In this document: positions 1 through 8,717 of the stretch, in pieces | How positions within the stretch are numbered: the stretch's first letter is position 1 | How the letters are laid out: the number at the start of each line of letters is the position of its first letter | Source of the DNA: DAOUBP01 sp964474695 | Lineage (GTDB): Bacteria; Chloroflexota; Anaerolineae; CG2-30-64-16 | Length of the DNA stretch: 64,000 bases | Direction: 5' to 3' | Assembly: GCA_964474695.1 (NCBI GenBank) | Contig: CAYYTK010000007.1 | Span: 62,001 to 126,000, forward strand | Notes under the pieces: generated by a model | Seen by the model: the letters and a program-made list of their open reading frames with translations, nothing else | What the model was told of the DNA's origin: nothing | Databases searched by the model: none | Translations under genes and position numbers: made by a program

Positions 1-2
1 AG

Positions 3-1082
3 CGCCAAGAGCAGGCGCGCCGTATCCAAGACCTGGAAGGCCGGCTCGCCAGCACGCATGCGCAACTGACTCGTTTCGTGCAGATCGAGCAGGCGTTACA
101 GCAGCTCAAGAACGAAGTGGTCGTCCTGCTGGACAAACAGACCGAGTCGCGGCTACACGCTGAACGAGAAACGGAGCGCGCTCGCCTCAGTGATCGCGAG
201 GCGACCAATCGGGGCATCGCTGAGGTTCGCAAGGATCTGCAGCGGCTGGCTCGCATCGAAGAAGAGCTGGTCACGCGTCAGGCCGAGGATCAGCGTCTGG
301 GCGAGATGGTGTTGGCGCTGCGCCAATCGGTTAACAACGTTGGGAAGGATCTGGACGAACGCACCCGCAGCCTGCCCTACGTGATCGAGCAGCGCGCCCA
401 GGATAACAAGCGTATCGCCCAGATCCAGGGCGAGAATATGGAGTTGCTCAAGCGCACCGATGCAGTGACCAGCCGGATACCTCCTCTCGAGGAGCGCCTG
501 CAGCGTCTGGAGAAAGAACTCACGCGCATTCAACCCATTCCGGATCAGTTGCGCCAGGCTCAGCAGGCCTTCATCGAATCTCAAAAGCTGGCTGACGCCG
601 AACGCCAACGCCAAATGGGCGTTTGGGAGCAGGACTTCGTCCAACAGCGGACAGCGATTGAGAAGCAGGCTGTGAAGCAGCGGGAGTTTGAGGCTCGTTA
701 CGAAGCGGCCGGCCGCGCGATCAAGGCCATGGAGGAGTTTCAGGCGCAGATCGTGCAGGGGCAAAAACAAACTGCTGAGCTGCAACGGCTGGCCGAGGAA
801 CGCCAGCGCAAGGAGCTGGCCGATTGGCAAACCGAAAATGAGCAGCGCTGGAAAAAGGAAACCTTGCGCTGGGATTACGCTCTCGGCGAGCAAAACAAGG
901 TCAATCAGAAGCTGACGGAGCAGTTTCCGCCGCTTGACAAGCAGCTTGCGCTGTTGCAGCGTGAAGTCGAAGCCCTATGGCGGCTGCAAGAAGCTGCGGG
1001 CAATCAGCAATTGGCCGGGGTTCAGAAGCTGTTGGACATCATTGGCGGGGCAGTCGACGCGCGACCCAAACGGGAAAGTTGA
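3..1082 (+). CDS. Coiled-coil protein of unknown function (5' end outside window)
   Basis: The reading frame is open from base 3 to a TGA at 1080-1082, so the start lies left of the window and about 359 residues are visible. The sequence is almost entirely Glu, Gln, Arg, Leu and Ala in heptad-like order (for example EERLQRLEKEL). It has no transmembrane segment, signal peptide or nucleotide-binding motif, which indicates a long soluble coiled coil of the myosin-tail or SMC-arm kind. The stop is followed three bases later by the ATG of selB, so the two genes are probably co-transcribed. I do not recognise a family. A GTG at 78 is in frame but nothing marks it as the true start. Confidence 0.75.
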   Translation, partial: RQEQARRIQDLEGRLASTHAQLTRFVQIEQALQQLKNEVVVLLDKQTESRLHAERETERARLSDREATNRGIAEVRKDLQRLARIEEELVTRQAEDQRLGEMVLALRQSVNNVGKDLDERTRSLPYVIEQRAQDNKRIAQIQGENMELLKRTDAVTSRIPPLEERLQRLEKELTRIQPIPDQLRQAQQAFIESQKLADAERQRQMGVWEQDFVQQRTAIEKQAVKQREFEARYEAAGRAIKAMEEFQAQIVQGQKQTAELQRLAEERQRKELADWQTENEQRWKKETLRWDYALGEQNKVNQKLTEQFPPLDKQLALLQREVEALWRLQEAAGNQQLAGVQKLLDIIGGAVDARPKRES

Positions 1083-1085
1083 GCC

Positions 1086-3077
1086 ATGCGGGTCATCGGC
1101 ACCGCCGGCCACGTCGATCATGGCAAGTCAACCCTGGTGCACGCCCTAACCGGCATTGATCCCGATCGGCTGCGCGAAGAGAAAGAGCGGCAGATGACCA
1201 TCGATCTGGGCTTTGCCTGGCTGAGGCTGCCGCCAGCAAGGGGGGCGGAGATTGCAGATGCACCCACCCAGGGGTCAACGAGCGCGAGCGGGGCGCAGGA
1301 GGCCGGTTGGGCCACCGATTGGGTCGGGGTGATCGATGTGCCGGGGCATATCGACTTTATCAAGAACATGCTCGCCGGTGTGGGCGGAATCGATGCGGCG
1401 TTGTTTGTGGTGGCGGCCGATGAAGGCGTGATGCCTCAGACGCGCGAACATCTTGCCATTCTGGATCTGTTGGAAGTCCCTGCTGGCGTCGTGGCGCTGA
1501 CGAAGGTCGATGTCATCGTCGAAGATGGGTGGATTGAGCTGGTGGAAGCCGACCTGCGGGAGGTGCTGGCCGATACCTGTCTGGCCGATGCGCCGATCGT
1601 ACCGGTGTCTGCTCGCACCGGCAGGGGATTGGTCGAACTGAGGCAGTCGCTGGCTGATGTGCTGGATACAGTACCCCAGCGGCGTGATGTGGGCCAGCCG
1701 CGGCTGCCTGTTGACCGGGTTTTCAGTGTGGCCGGCTTTGGCACTGTCGTCACCGGCACATTGAACGACGGCCAGTTTCGAGTCGGGGACGAAGTTGAGC
1801 TGGTCCCCGGCGGCCTTAAGGCCCGCATCCGCGGCCTGCAGACCCACAAACGCGCGGTCGAGATCGGGCTGCCCGGCAGCCGCCTGGCCATCAACCTCAC
1901 CGGCGTGCACCCCGATGATCTACGCCGCGGCATGGTGGTGGCGCGACCTGCCTCTCTGCAGCCGACCACCCTCGTTGACGTGCGCTTGCGACTGGTGAAG
2001 AGCGAGAGCTGGCAAGCGCCGCTGCAACATGGCCAGACGGTGGACTTCTTCAGCGGTGCGTCGGAAGTGCCGGGTCGGGTCCGGCTTTTGGATGCCGATG
2101 CGCTGCGCCCTGGCGCATCCGGTTGGGCGCAGCTTGTGCTCGCGGAGGCGGTGGCGTTGGCCCCCGGGGATCGCTTCATCATCCGCCAGCCTTCACCCAG
2201 CGTCACTCTGGGGGGCGGCATCGTCGTCAATCCTCACCCCCGGCGGCGTTGGCGTCGATTTCAGGCTGATCTGTTATCCCAGTTGGAGACCCTGGCGCGC
2301 GGTACACCCGAGGATCTGATGTTGCATGCGCTCGCGCGGCAGGAGCCCGGCCCGCTTAAGGCAGCGGGCGAGGCGTCAGGATTGGATGGCGACACTGCCG
2401 AGCGCGTGCTGGCCGAGATGATCGCGGCCGGCCAACTCATCCTGCTGGGTGCGGCTCAAGCGCCTTTGGCCAGGAGCCTCACGCCGGCCATCTCGATTGG
2501 CGGCTGGCACACTTTGGCCGCGCGCATGGCCGAGACTGTGGCGGATCACCATGCTCAGTTCCCTCTCCGTCCGGGCATGGGGCGAGAGGAGCTGAAGGGC
2601 CGCGTGCAGGGTCGCAACAAGTGGCCCACCAAGCTGTTCAATGAGCTGATCGCACGTGCCGCGGCCGAAGGAATCCTGGTGGAGTCCGGCGAGTACCTTG
2701 CGCGCCCCGGGCACCGCATCGCCTTTAGCGCCGCCCAACAGGCCAAGGTGGACGCGCTGTTGGCGGCCTTCCGGCGCCAACCCTACACCCCGCCCTCCAT
2801 GGCTGAGAGCGCGGCAATGACCGATGTCGAGTTGATCAGCGCATTGCTCTACCAGGGGACGCTAACGCGCTTGAGCGAGGACGTGCTGCTGTTGAAGGAA
2901 ACCTATGCCGAAATGGTCGATGGCATCGTGGCACATATCGAGGCAAACGGCAGCATGACCGTGGCACAGGTGCGTGACCGTTATCACACCAGCCGGAAAT
3001 ATGCCTTGGCAATCATGGAGCACCTGGACGAGCAGAAGATTACGCGCCGGGTAGGGGATGAACGAGTATTGCGATAG
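1086..3077 (+). CDS. selB: Selenocysteine-specific translation elongation factor SelB
   Basis: SelB is the EF-Tu-like GTPase that delivers selenocysteyl-tRNA to UGA codons followed by a SECIS hairpin. The G1 motif GHVDHGKST is at residues 8-16, G3 DVPGH at 84-88, G4 TKVD at 139-142, and G5 VSA lies near 175. EF-Tu-like beta-barrel domains follow, then winged-helix modules that end in a typical helix-turn-helix (VAQVRDRYHTSRKYALAIME) for mRNA binding. The length of 663 aa is normal. Residues 51-79 form a Ser/Ala/Gly-rich insertion between G1 and G3 that most family members lack. No selA, selC or selD is in the window. A rho-independent hairpin follows the TAG stop. Confidence 0.93.
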   Translation: MRVIGTAGHVDHGKSTLVHALTGIDPDRLREEKERQMTIDLGFAWLRLPPARGAEIADAPTQGSTSASGAQEAGWATDWVGVIDVPGHIDFIKNMLAGVGGIDAALFVVAADEGVMPQTREHLAILDLLEVPAGVVALTKVDVIVEDGWIELVEADLREVLADTCLADAPIVPVSARTGRGLVELRQSLADVLDTVPQRRDVGQPRLPVDRVFSVAGFGTVVTGTLNDGQFRVGDEVELVPGGLKARIRGLQTHKRAVEIGLPGSRLAINLTGVHPDDLRRGMVVARPASLQPTTLVDVRLRLVKSESWQAPLQHGQTVDFFSGASEVPGRVRLLDADALRPGASGWAQLVLAEAVALAPGDRFIIRQPSPSVTLGGGIVVNPHPRRRWRRFQADLLSQLETLARGTPEDLMLHALARQEPGPLKAAGEASGLDGDTAERVLAEMIAAGQLILLGAAQAPLARSLTPAISIGGWHTLAARMAETVADHHAQFPLRPGMGREELKGRVQGRNKWPTKLFNELIARAAAEGILVESGEYLARPGHRIAFSAAQQAKVDALLAAFRRQPYTPPSMAESAAMTDVELISALLYQGTLTRLSEDVLLLKETYAEMVDGIVAHIEANGSMTVAQVRDRYHTSRKYALAIMEHLDEQKITRRVGDERVLR

Positions 3078-3109
3078 AACCCAGGGTTCACGGAGAACCC
3101 TGGGTTTTT
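3078..3109 (+). terminator. Rho-independent terminator of selB
   Basis: A perfect 12-bp stem (3078-3089 with 3095-3106) and a 5-nt loop are followed by a run of five T on the plus strand. It begins directly after the selB stop and ends four bases before the parB stop, so it separates the convergent selB and parB transcripts. Confidence 0.85.
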
Positions 3110-3112
3110 GCG

Positions 3113-4015
3113 TCACAGATCCTGACCAACGATGTGTTCGTAGATTGCCTGGAGTTCCTCGTCTGAGAAGAACGAGATGACCAGTTTTCCGCCGCGCCGG
3201 CCGCGAGTCAGCGCCACCTTGGTTCCCAATGCGCCGCGAAATGCGTCCTCCAGGCGCTGCGTGTAGACGCGGTCGGGGTCATCATCGGACGGCTCTTCCG
3301 GTTGGGTCGCGGCAGAGAGCGCCGTAGCTGCCAGCCGGCGCACGAGCTCTTCGGTCTGGCGCACGGTCAGATCGCGCGCGACGACCTGGTCAGCCGCACG
3401 CATGATGGTCGCATCGTCGGGCAAGGCCAGCAGCGCGCGTGCATGGCCCTCGGTCAACGCACCTTCGGCCAGCAAAGCCTTCACGCGTTCAGGCAAACGC
3501 AGCAGGCGCAAGGTGTTGGCCACCGCCACGCGGCTTTTGCCCACCCGATCGGCTACCTCCTGCTGGCTGAGTCTGAAGTCGTCCATCAAGGCGTGATAGG
3601 CTTCGGCCTCCTCCAATGGCGCCAGATCGGCACGCTGAATATTCTCGACCAGGGCCAGTTCCAGGAATTGCTGGGGAGTCGCTTCTTTAACCATCGCCGG
3701 CACCACGGTCAGGCCGGCCAGTTGCGCGGCCCGCCAGCGCCGCTCGCCCGCGATGAGCTGATAGGGTGCGCGTTCGGTGGGCCGCGCGCGGGTGACGATG
3801 AGCGGTTGGATCAAGCCGTGCTCTTTGATGGAGGCAGCCAGCTCGGCCAGTGATTCGCTGTCCATGTGGGTGCGTGGTTGGCGCGGGTTGGGGATGATAT
3901 CGCTGACCGCCAGCTCCAATACGCCAGCCGGCCGTTTGGCTTGCGCGTCCTCCTGGCCGGTCGAGCTGATCAGCGCTCCCAGGCCACGCCCCAGACCATG
4001 TGTCGGTGTACTCAT
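3113..4015 (-). CDS. parB: Chromosome-partitioning protein ParB
   Basis: ParB is the CTP-dependent DNA clamp that loads on parS sites and spreads for chromosome segregation. The N-terminal ParB/Srx domain has the GERRWRAA box and ENIQRADL. A central helix-turn-helix follows (LSQQEVADRVGKSRVAVANT), then a C-terminal dimerisation segment. I chose the ATG at 4015 (300 aa) because GAGGGAG lies 8 nt upstream; an in-frame GTG two codons earlier (4021) is too close to that site. parA ends 69 bases upstream on the same strand, so the two form the usual parAB pair in parA-parB order. I found no parS palindrome nearby. Confidence 0.93.
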   Translation of the reverse strand: MSTPTHGLGRGLGALISSTGQEDAQAKRPAGVLELAVSDIIPNPRQPRTHMDSESLAELAASIKEHGLIQPLIVTRARPTERAPYQLIAGERRWRAAQLAGLTVVPAMVKEATPQQFLELALVENIQRADLAPLEEAEAYHALMDDFRLSQQEVADRVGKSRVAVANTLRLLRLPERVKALLAEGALTEGHARALLALPDDATIMRAADQVVARDLTVRQTEELVRRLAATALSAATQPEEPSDDDPDRVYTQRLEDAFRGALGTKVALTRGRRGGKLVISFFSDEELQAIYEHIVGQDL

Positions 4016-4084
4016 TGCCACTTCTCCCTCGGCAGGCCCAGCCTGAGTCCTGCAACCGGCTCAGGATGAGTCGTGTGCAAAAGA

Positions 4085-4858
4085 TCAGACGACAGCTTCC
4101 CGGGCCAGCAGTTCCTCGGCCAGGGCGCGGTAGGCGATTGCGCCGGCTGAAGTGGGCGCGTAAGCCAAAATCGTTTGGCCGTAACTGGGCGCTTCGCTCA
4201 GACGCACGCTGCGCGGGATCACGGTTCGGAAGGTCTGGTCGGTAAAATGACGGCGCACCTCACGGACGACCTGCTCTGCGAGATTGGTGCGGGGATCGAA
4301 CATCGTCAGCACCATGCCGCTGATGTATAGCTGCGGGTTTAAGTTTTCGCGCACCAATTGGATCGTCTGCCAAAGGCGTCCCAAACCCTCCAGCGCCAGG
4401 TACTCGCACTGGATCGGCACAATCAGGCCGTCGGTGACTGAGGTCAATGCGTTGATGGTGAGCAATCCGAGGCTGGGGGGGCAGTCGATCAGGATGTGGT
4501 CGTAAGCGGCGCCCAGGCTTTCCAGAGACCGGCGCAGCAGATACTCGCGCGCCAGCATCGGCACCATTTCGATTTCGGCGCCGGCCAACGCAGGGGCGCT
4601 CGGCGCCAGAAACAGACCGGGCTGTGCGGTGGTGATCACCACGTCGGCCAACGCTTTGCGCCGGATCAGGGCGTCGTAGAGAGAGGCCGGCTGGGTCGTT
4701 GGGTCGACCCCCAGGCTGCTGGTAGCGTTGGCCTGCGGATCGGCATCGATCAGCAGGACGCGGCGGCCGTTTTCTGCCAGATATGCGCCGAGGTTGACGG
4801 CTGTAGTAGTCTTGCCGACGCCGCCTTTTTGGTTGGCGAAAGCGTAGATGTGCGTCAC
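4085..4858 (-). CDS. parA: Chromosome-partitioning ATPase ParA (Soj)
   Basis: ParA is a Walker-type ATPase that binds DNA non-specifically when ATP-bound and is released by ParB. It opens with the deviant Walker A motif KGGVGKTTT, followed by Walker A' (LLIDADPQANAT) and DCPPSLG. The frame stays open far upstream, but the extension only re-reads the kinase gene. I place the start at the GTG 4856-4858, giving 257 aa, the usual chromosomal ParA size. It has GAGGGG about ten bases upstream and the protein then begins THIYAFANQKGG. The kinase gene ends 23 bases upstream on the same strand. Confidence 0.93.
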   Translation of the reverse strand: MTHIYAFANQKGGVGKTTTAVNLGAYLAENGRRVLLIDADPQANATSSLGVDPTTQPASLYDALIRRKALADVVITTAQPGLFLAPSAPALAGAEIEMVPMLAREYLLRRSLESLGAAYDHILIDCPPSLGLLTINALTSVTDGLIVPIQCEYLALEGLGRLWQTIQLVRENLNPQLYISGMVLTMFDPRTNLAEQVVREVRRHFTDQTFRTVIPRSVRLSEAPSYGQTILAYAPTSAGAIAYRALAEELLAREAVV

Positions 4859-4881
4859 GTTACCCGTACCCCTCGATAAGC

Positions 4882-5757
4882 TCAGGCTGCATTGGCCAGC
4901 CAGGCGTCCACCCGGCTGCGTTCCGGGATGCTTTCCATTCCCGGCGCTTCGATCGACATCGAGGCGACGACGTTGGCGAAGCGCGCGGCCAGCAAAGGGT
5001 CGCGCGTCTCGGCCAGCCGCACCAGAAAGGCGGTGGCAAAGACATCGCCCGCTCCGGTCGGATCCACCTCGACGGCGGGACGCGGCGGAACATGGCATCG
5101 TTCGCCTGCAACGTGGACCACTGCGCCATGCCAGCCATCGGTCACGACCAGCAGTCGAGTTTGGCTGGCCAGGTCAGCCAGATAGTCATCATCGCCGCCG
5201 ACGTCTTCGCGGCTGAGGATCACGGCATCGGCCCGCCGGAGAAAGGGCGCAGGATCTTCCCAGCGAGTCGGCCGCACGTGCCCGGCGGTATCCCACGTGC
5301 GCAGCCAACCCTGTGGTGTGACCCCCAGGAGCGCGGCGGGGAAGATATCGGCCCAGGTCGACTGCACTTCGTTGGCGATGGGCCCCAGCAACACGATATC
5401 CGGGTTCGTCCACTCGGCCGGCAGGGCGTCGGCCGGCACCGGATCGGCGATGGCTTCGATGACCTGGGTGCGCTGACCACCCCGGTAGATATTGACGAAG
5501 GTGGTGCATACCGGCGATGGCAGCAGGTGGATGGGGACGCCGGCCAGCGGGCCGCCGTCCGCCGTCATGAAATGGCCACCGTTTTGCCGTTTTCCACCGC
5601 GGCGCAGCCCCTCGGCCGAGCCGCGCGTCATGATCCCCGGACGTAGGCCCAGGCGTTGCGCTGTCGCGGCGGCAAAGGACACCGTGCCCCCGAAACGGAA
5701 GCCCTCCGGTGTAATGTCGTGGGTGATGTGTCCGATGGAGAGAAAGTCAATTGCCAA
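4882..5757 (-). CDS. PfkB/ribokinase-family carbohydrate kinase
   Basis: This is a 291-aa sugar or nucleoside kinase of the PfkB superfamily. The N-terminal Gly-rich strand is FGGTVSFAAATAQRLGL. The C-terminal signature DPTGAGDVFATAF supplies the catalytic Asp and the anion hole, so the protein is probably active. The substrate cannot be read from the sequence. The start appears to be TTG (5755-5757) preceded by AAGGA at a suitable distance; no ATG or GTG fits the domain start. It lies just upstream of parA on the same strand and may share its transcript, although no functional link to partitioning is known. Confidence 0.85.
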   Translation of the reverse strand: MAIDFLSIGHITHDITPEGFRFGGTVSFAAATAQRLGLRPGIMTRGSAEGLRRGGKRQNGGHFMTADGGPLAGVPIHLLPSPVCTTFVNIYRGGQRTQVIEAIADPVPADALPAEWTNPDIVLLGPIANEVQSTWADIFPAALLGVTPQGWLRTWDTAGHVRPTRWEDPAPFLRRADAVILSREDVGGDDDYLADLASQTRLLVVTDGWHGAVVHVAGERCHVPPRPAVEVDPTGAGDVFATAFLVRLAETRDPLLAARFANVVASMSIEAPGMESIPERSRVDAWLANAA

Positions 5758-5821
5758 GTTGCTTCCTTGAATAGCCCGGCGGGCGCGTGTCCATGCTATT
5801 CTATCACAGCACCGGGGCCAA

Positions 5822-5860
5822 CAAAAACGCCGGCCCGTAGGATCACGGGACCGGCGTTTG
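5822..5860 (-). terminator. Terminator downstream of jag
   Basis: Read on the minus strand, a long GC-rich hairpin (outer arms AACGCCGG and CCGGCGTT, inner arms CCCGT and ACGGG, one bulged base) runs into TTTTTGTT. It closes the rpmH-rnpA-yidD-yidC-jag operon. The facing plus-strand side lacks a T-run. Confidence 0.8.
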
Positions 5861-5907
5861 CGAGCTATGCGTCGATGGGCCGGGGCTTGCTAACCAGCGA
5901 GGTGCGC

Positions 5908-6744
5908 TCAGTTTTTCCTGGGAACGAGCGTGACCTTCCGCCGATCCCCTTCACCCACGCTTTGCGTGCCCACGGTGGGATGATTACGCAGCGCAAGGTG
6001 CACGATGCGCCGCTCGGCCGGCGGCATCGGCTCCAATGACACGGTGCGGCCGGTTTGTTCTGTCTGTTCGGCCATGCGCAGGGCGAGCCGACGCAGTGAT
6101 TCGGCGCGCTTGGCACGATAGCCATTGACATCCACGGTGAAGCTGGTGCGCGTGCGGGTCTGCTGATTGACCATCAGGCGCGTGACGAATTCCAGCGCCG
6201 AGAGGGTCTCGTTTTGGCGGCCAATCAATACACCCAGATCGTCACCCACGATATTCAGCACCAGGCTGCGTTCGTCATCGTCGCTCTCCGCGTCACTTTG
6301 CGGCACGATTTCGACCCTGGCCCGCAGGTTCATACGTTCCAGCAGTTCTCCCAACAGCTCTTTGCCTGTTTGTGCCGCCGCAATGGCCTTATCCCCGACA
6401 GCCGGGGGTGTCACCGGCTGGACGTCAGATGATTTGGGGGCCACCTTGGGCGTAGGGCTGGGCCGCGGTTCTGGCCGGACGTCGGGGGCCGGTTGGCTGA
6501 GCGGTGATTCCGGTTCATGCCGGGGCTCAGGCCGTGGGGTCGGCCTGGGCTCGGTCTTGGCCGGATGCGTGGCCGTCAAACGAACGATAGCGTCTTCGGC
6601 GCCGATGCCTAGTACGCCGCGGCTGCCGGGGCGCACGATCTCAACTTCGACCTCTTCGCGGGATAACCTCAGCGCGGCCAGACCGGCGCTGATGGCTGCT
6701 TCCACCGTTTTGCCGCGAAATTCTCCGCTTTTTTCGCCTGTCAT
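5908..6744 (-). CDS. jag: Jag/KhpB-like RNA-binding protein (Jag-N, KH, R3H)
   Basis: Jag (SpoIIIJ-associated; KhpB) is a cytoplasmic RNA-binding protein usually encoded next to yidC. Residues 1-60 match the Jag-N domain (KTVEAAISAGLAAL and GVLGIG). Residues 62-120 are a Pro/Glu/Arg-rich linker that is longer than usual. A KH domain follows around 125-205 with a DDLGVLIGRQNETLSALE loop. The C-terminal R3H domain contains PAERRIVHLALRNHPTV. At 278 aa it is slightly long because of the linker. It is the last gene of the rpmH operon and has a terminator directly after it. Confidence 0.9.
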   Translation of the reverse strand: MTGEKSGEFRGKTVEAAISAGLAALRLSREEVEVEIVRPGSRGVLGIGAEDAIVRLTATHPAKTEPRPTPRPEPRHEPESPLSQPAPDVRPEPRPSPTPKVAPKSSDVQPVTPPAVGDKAIAAAQTGKELLGELLERMNLRARVEIVPQSDAESDDDERSLVLNIVGDDLGVLIGRQNETLSALEFVTRLMVNQQTRTRTSFTVDVNGYRAKRAESLRRLALRMAEQTEQTGRTVSLEPMPPAERRIVHLALRNHPTVGTQSVGEGDRRKVTLVPRKN

Positions 6745-6765
6745 GCGTCTGCTTCCTCACAACAT

Positions 6766-6821
6766 CAGGGGCAGGCGCCAGGCCTGCCCATCAATAATGA
6801 CTCCAGATCAGCCTGCCCCTG
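6766..6821. repeat. Intergenic 11-bp inverted repeat between yidC and jag
   Basis: CAGGGGCAGGC at 6766-6776 is repeated in perfect inverted order at 6811-6821. Further partial copies (GGCCTGCCC at 6781-6789, GGGCAGGC at 6837-6844) lie in the same 115-bp gap. It could form a stable mRNA stem-loop between the yidC and jag cistrons. No T-run follows, so it is more likely a processing or stability element than a terminator. Confidence 0.6.
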
Positions 6822-6859
6822 CTTGGTGATGCGTCAGGGCAGGCGCTGGGTTGGATCCT

Positions 6860-7861
6860 CTAGCGTTTGCGCTTGCGGCGTTTGATCGGCTTCACAGGCG
6901 CTGGCGTGGGCTCGGGTTCGGGTTCGTCTGCCGGGATTGGGCCGGTTGTCTTAATGGGCGCGAAGGCGAGTTGCCTTGTGTTCTTGAGGAACGGGAACCA
7001 TTCGCTCAGGCCACCCCAGCCGGTGATGAAGTACTGCTGAATGATGCTCAGGATGTTGGACGCCGTCCAGTACAGCGTCAGACCTGAGGGCAAGCCCAAT
7101 GTGATCCACGCGAACATGATGGGCATCATGAACATCATCTGCGACATCATGCGCGTCTGCGGATCTTGATCTTTACCTTTTCCTCCTGCGCCAGGCGTCG
7201 ACATCTTCTGCAGTATGAGCTGAGAAATCAACATGAAGACGGGCAGGCTGGCGTAAGCGGCCAATTGGGCCCAATCCCTGGCCTGGAAGCTGGTTCCGAG
7301 CCACTTCGTGCCGACTTCAAGGCTGGGGAAGGACAGGTCGGGAATCCCGAAGAACCGGGCGCCGGTCAACTCGCCTACGCTGGGATTCGCCAGCACATAG
7401 AGCGCCTGGTAGAGGCCCCACAGCACCGGCAACTGGATCAGCAACGGTAGGCAGCCGCCCAACGGATTGATGCCAGCTTCCTGATAGAGCTTCATTTGCT
7501 CTTCGGACATTTTCTGGCGGTCCTTGCCGTATTTCGCCTGCAGTTCGCGCAGCTTGGGTTGAATTTCCTGCTGGGCTTTGGTGCTTTGGAGCTGCTTCAG
7601 CGTCAACGGATAGGTTACGATTTTAATGGCTAGGGTGAAGACGATGATCGCCCAGCCATAGCTGTACGGAATGCCCAGACCGGCGATGAATTTGTTGAGG
7701 GCGATCAGCAGCTTGGCGAGGGGATAGACGACAATGCTTTCCCACGCGCCCGGCGGATTGTTGAAGTCGACCGTCCCCCTTGGAATGCCACACCCGGAAA
7801 GCACCAGGGCGGCCAGCACCAGGACGGCGATCAACAGCATGTTACGACGTTTTTTGTTCAC
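6860..7861 (-). CDS. yidC: Membrane protein insertase YidC (OxaA type)
   Basis: YidC inserts and folds inner-membrane proteins, alone or with SecYEG. This is the short Gram-positive/Chloroflexota type: a lipoprotein-like signal with lipobox LVLSGC (Cys24), then the Oxa1 core with helices near WAIIVFTLAIKIVTYPLTLKQL. The conserved INPLGGCLPLLIQLPVLWGLYQAL segment, a cytoplasmic coiled loop and a Lys/Arg-rich tail (KPIKRRKRKR) that could touch the ribosome also fit. The likely start is the GTG at 7859-7861, with AAGGAG 11 bases upstream. It follows yidD and precedes jag in the operon. Confidence 0.93.
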   Translation of the reverse strand: MNKKRRNMLLIAVLVLAALVLSGCGIPRGTVDFNNPPGAWESIVVYPLAKLLIALNKFIAGLGIPYSYGWAIIVFTLAIKIVTYPLTLKQLQSTKAQQEIQPKLRELQAKYGKDRQKMSEEQMKLYQEAGINPLGGCLPLLIQLPVLWGLYQALYVLANPSVGELTGARFFGIPDLSFPSLEVGTKWLGTSFQARDWAQLAAYASLPVFMLISQLILQKMSTPGAGGKGKDQDPQTRMMSQMMFMMPIMFAWITLGLPSGLTLYWTASNILSIIQQYFITGWGGLSEWFPFLKNTRQLAFAPIKTTGPIPADEPEPEPTPAPVKPIKRRKRKR

Positions 7862-7893
7862 GCGAGTTTAAACTCCTTCACCCCAGGCCCCGC

Positions 7894-8103
7894 CTAGGGA
7901 ACCGGGTCGAAGCCGCCCGGATGCCACGGGTGGCATCGACTCAAACGCCGCACTCCCAACCAGCCGCCGCGCCGCACCCCATACTTCTCGATAGCCTGAT
8001 ACATATATTCGGAGCAGGATGGGTAGAAGCGGCATGTCGGCGGCAGCGCCGTCGAAATCCAACGCCGATAGAATCGGATCAGCGCCAACAAGACCGCTTT
8101 CAT
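7894..8103 (-). CDS. yidD: YidD, membrane protein insertion efficiency factor
   Basis: This 69-aa protein has the complete YidD signature: an amphipathic N-terminus (LLALIRFYRRWIS), CRFYPSCSEYMYQAIEKYG with the paired cysteines, and the terminal HPGGFDPVP. YidD associates with the inner membrane and helps YidC-dependent insertion. It starts six bases after the rnpA stop and ends about 30 bases before yidC, in the canonical rpmH-rnpA-yidD-yidC order. The overlapping longer frame on this strand (to 8212) is a shadow. Confidence 0.93.
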   Translation of the reverse strand: MKAVLLALIRFYRRWISTALPPTCRFYPSCSEYMYQAIEKYGVRRGGWLGVRRLSRCHPWHPGGFDPVP

Positions 8104-8109
8104 GCTCGT

Positions 8110-8457
8110 TTACGTGGCCTCTGCCAGCATGTGCGCTCGCCGCAGCAAGCGGGTGCAGGCAATTTGCAGTTCCGGGAAATCGGCTTCGTTGATGCCTGGC
8201 CTTGCAATCCATACCATGTCCCAGCCCGGCTCAACCAGATCCCACAGCAGGTACACGGCTTCGCTCATGCGTCGCCGGGCCCGGTTGCGTGTCACCGCCT
8301 TGCCGATGCGTTTGCTAACAGTGAATCCACTCCGACTGACCGATTCCTGATTGGGCAAGCAGCAAAGCACCATCAAAGGATGGGCGTAACTTGCGCCTTC
8401 TTGTCTGACCTGCCGGAAGCGTGCCTTGTTGCTGAGCCGATACCGGCGAGGCAGCAT
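8110..8457 (-). CDS. rnpA: Ribonuclease P protein component
   Basis: This is the 115-aa basic protein subunit of RNase P, which matures the 5' ends of tRNAs with the RnpB RNA. It has the N-terminal LSNKARFRQVRQEG, the central SGFTVSKRIGKAV and the RNA-binding TRNRARRRMSEA (RNR motif). It lies directly downstream of rpmH and upstream of yidD. The rnpB RNA gene was not seen in the window. Confidence 0.94.
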   Translation of the reverse strand: MLPRRYRLSNKARFRQVRQEGASYAHPLMVLCCLPNQESVSRSGFTVSKRIGKAVTRNRARRRMSEAVYLLWDLVEPGWDMVWIARPGINEADFPELQIACTRLLRRAHMLAEAT

Positions 8458-8478
8458 GATCGCTCCACGAGTTGTTGG

Positions 8479-8619
8479 TTACACAGTCAGGCGCTTGCGG
8501 CCGCGGAGGCGCCGGGCTTTCAGCACGCGACGCCCATCATGGGTGCTCATTCGGCTGAGGAATCCATGAACGCGCATGCGACGGCGGCTCTTGGGCTGAT
8601 AGGTCCGCTTAGTTGACAT
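8479..8619 (-). CDS. rpmH: 50S ribosomal protein L34
   Basis: A 46-codon gene runs from ATG at 8617-8619 to TAA at 8479-8481. It encodes the typical L34 sequence: MSTKRTYQPKSRRRMRVHGF, followed by LSRMSTHDGRRVLKARR and RGRKRL near the C-terminus. It is the first gene of the rpmH-rnpA-yidD-yidC-jag operon and sits about 100 bases downstream of a consensus promoter. The ATG-proximal KRTYQPK box and the GFxxRM segment make the assignment secure. Confidence 0.96.
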   Translation of the reverse strand: MSTKRTYQPKSRRRMRVHGFLSRMSTHDGRRVLKARRLRGRKRLTV

Positions 8620-8717
8620 GAAAATCGCTCCATACGTAGTCTCTTGCCGCTCGCCTGTAGGCCGCGGACAGAAAAGCAGGCGAGACAGACTTCGCGTCTC
8701 ACCCGCTCAAGTGAGAT

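Noticed and set aside
4859..5098. N-terminal extension of ParA
   Set aside because: It re-reads the kinase gene in another frame, is Arg/Gly-rich and lies before a well-placed ribosome-binding site and GTG start.
3000..6000. parS centromere sites near parAB
   Set aside because: No TGTTTCACGTGAAACA-like palindrome was found near parAB or elsewhere by eye. GTGAAACG tracts at 61578 are not palindromic.
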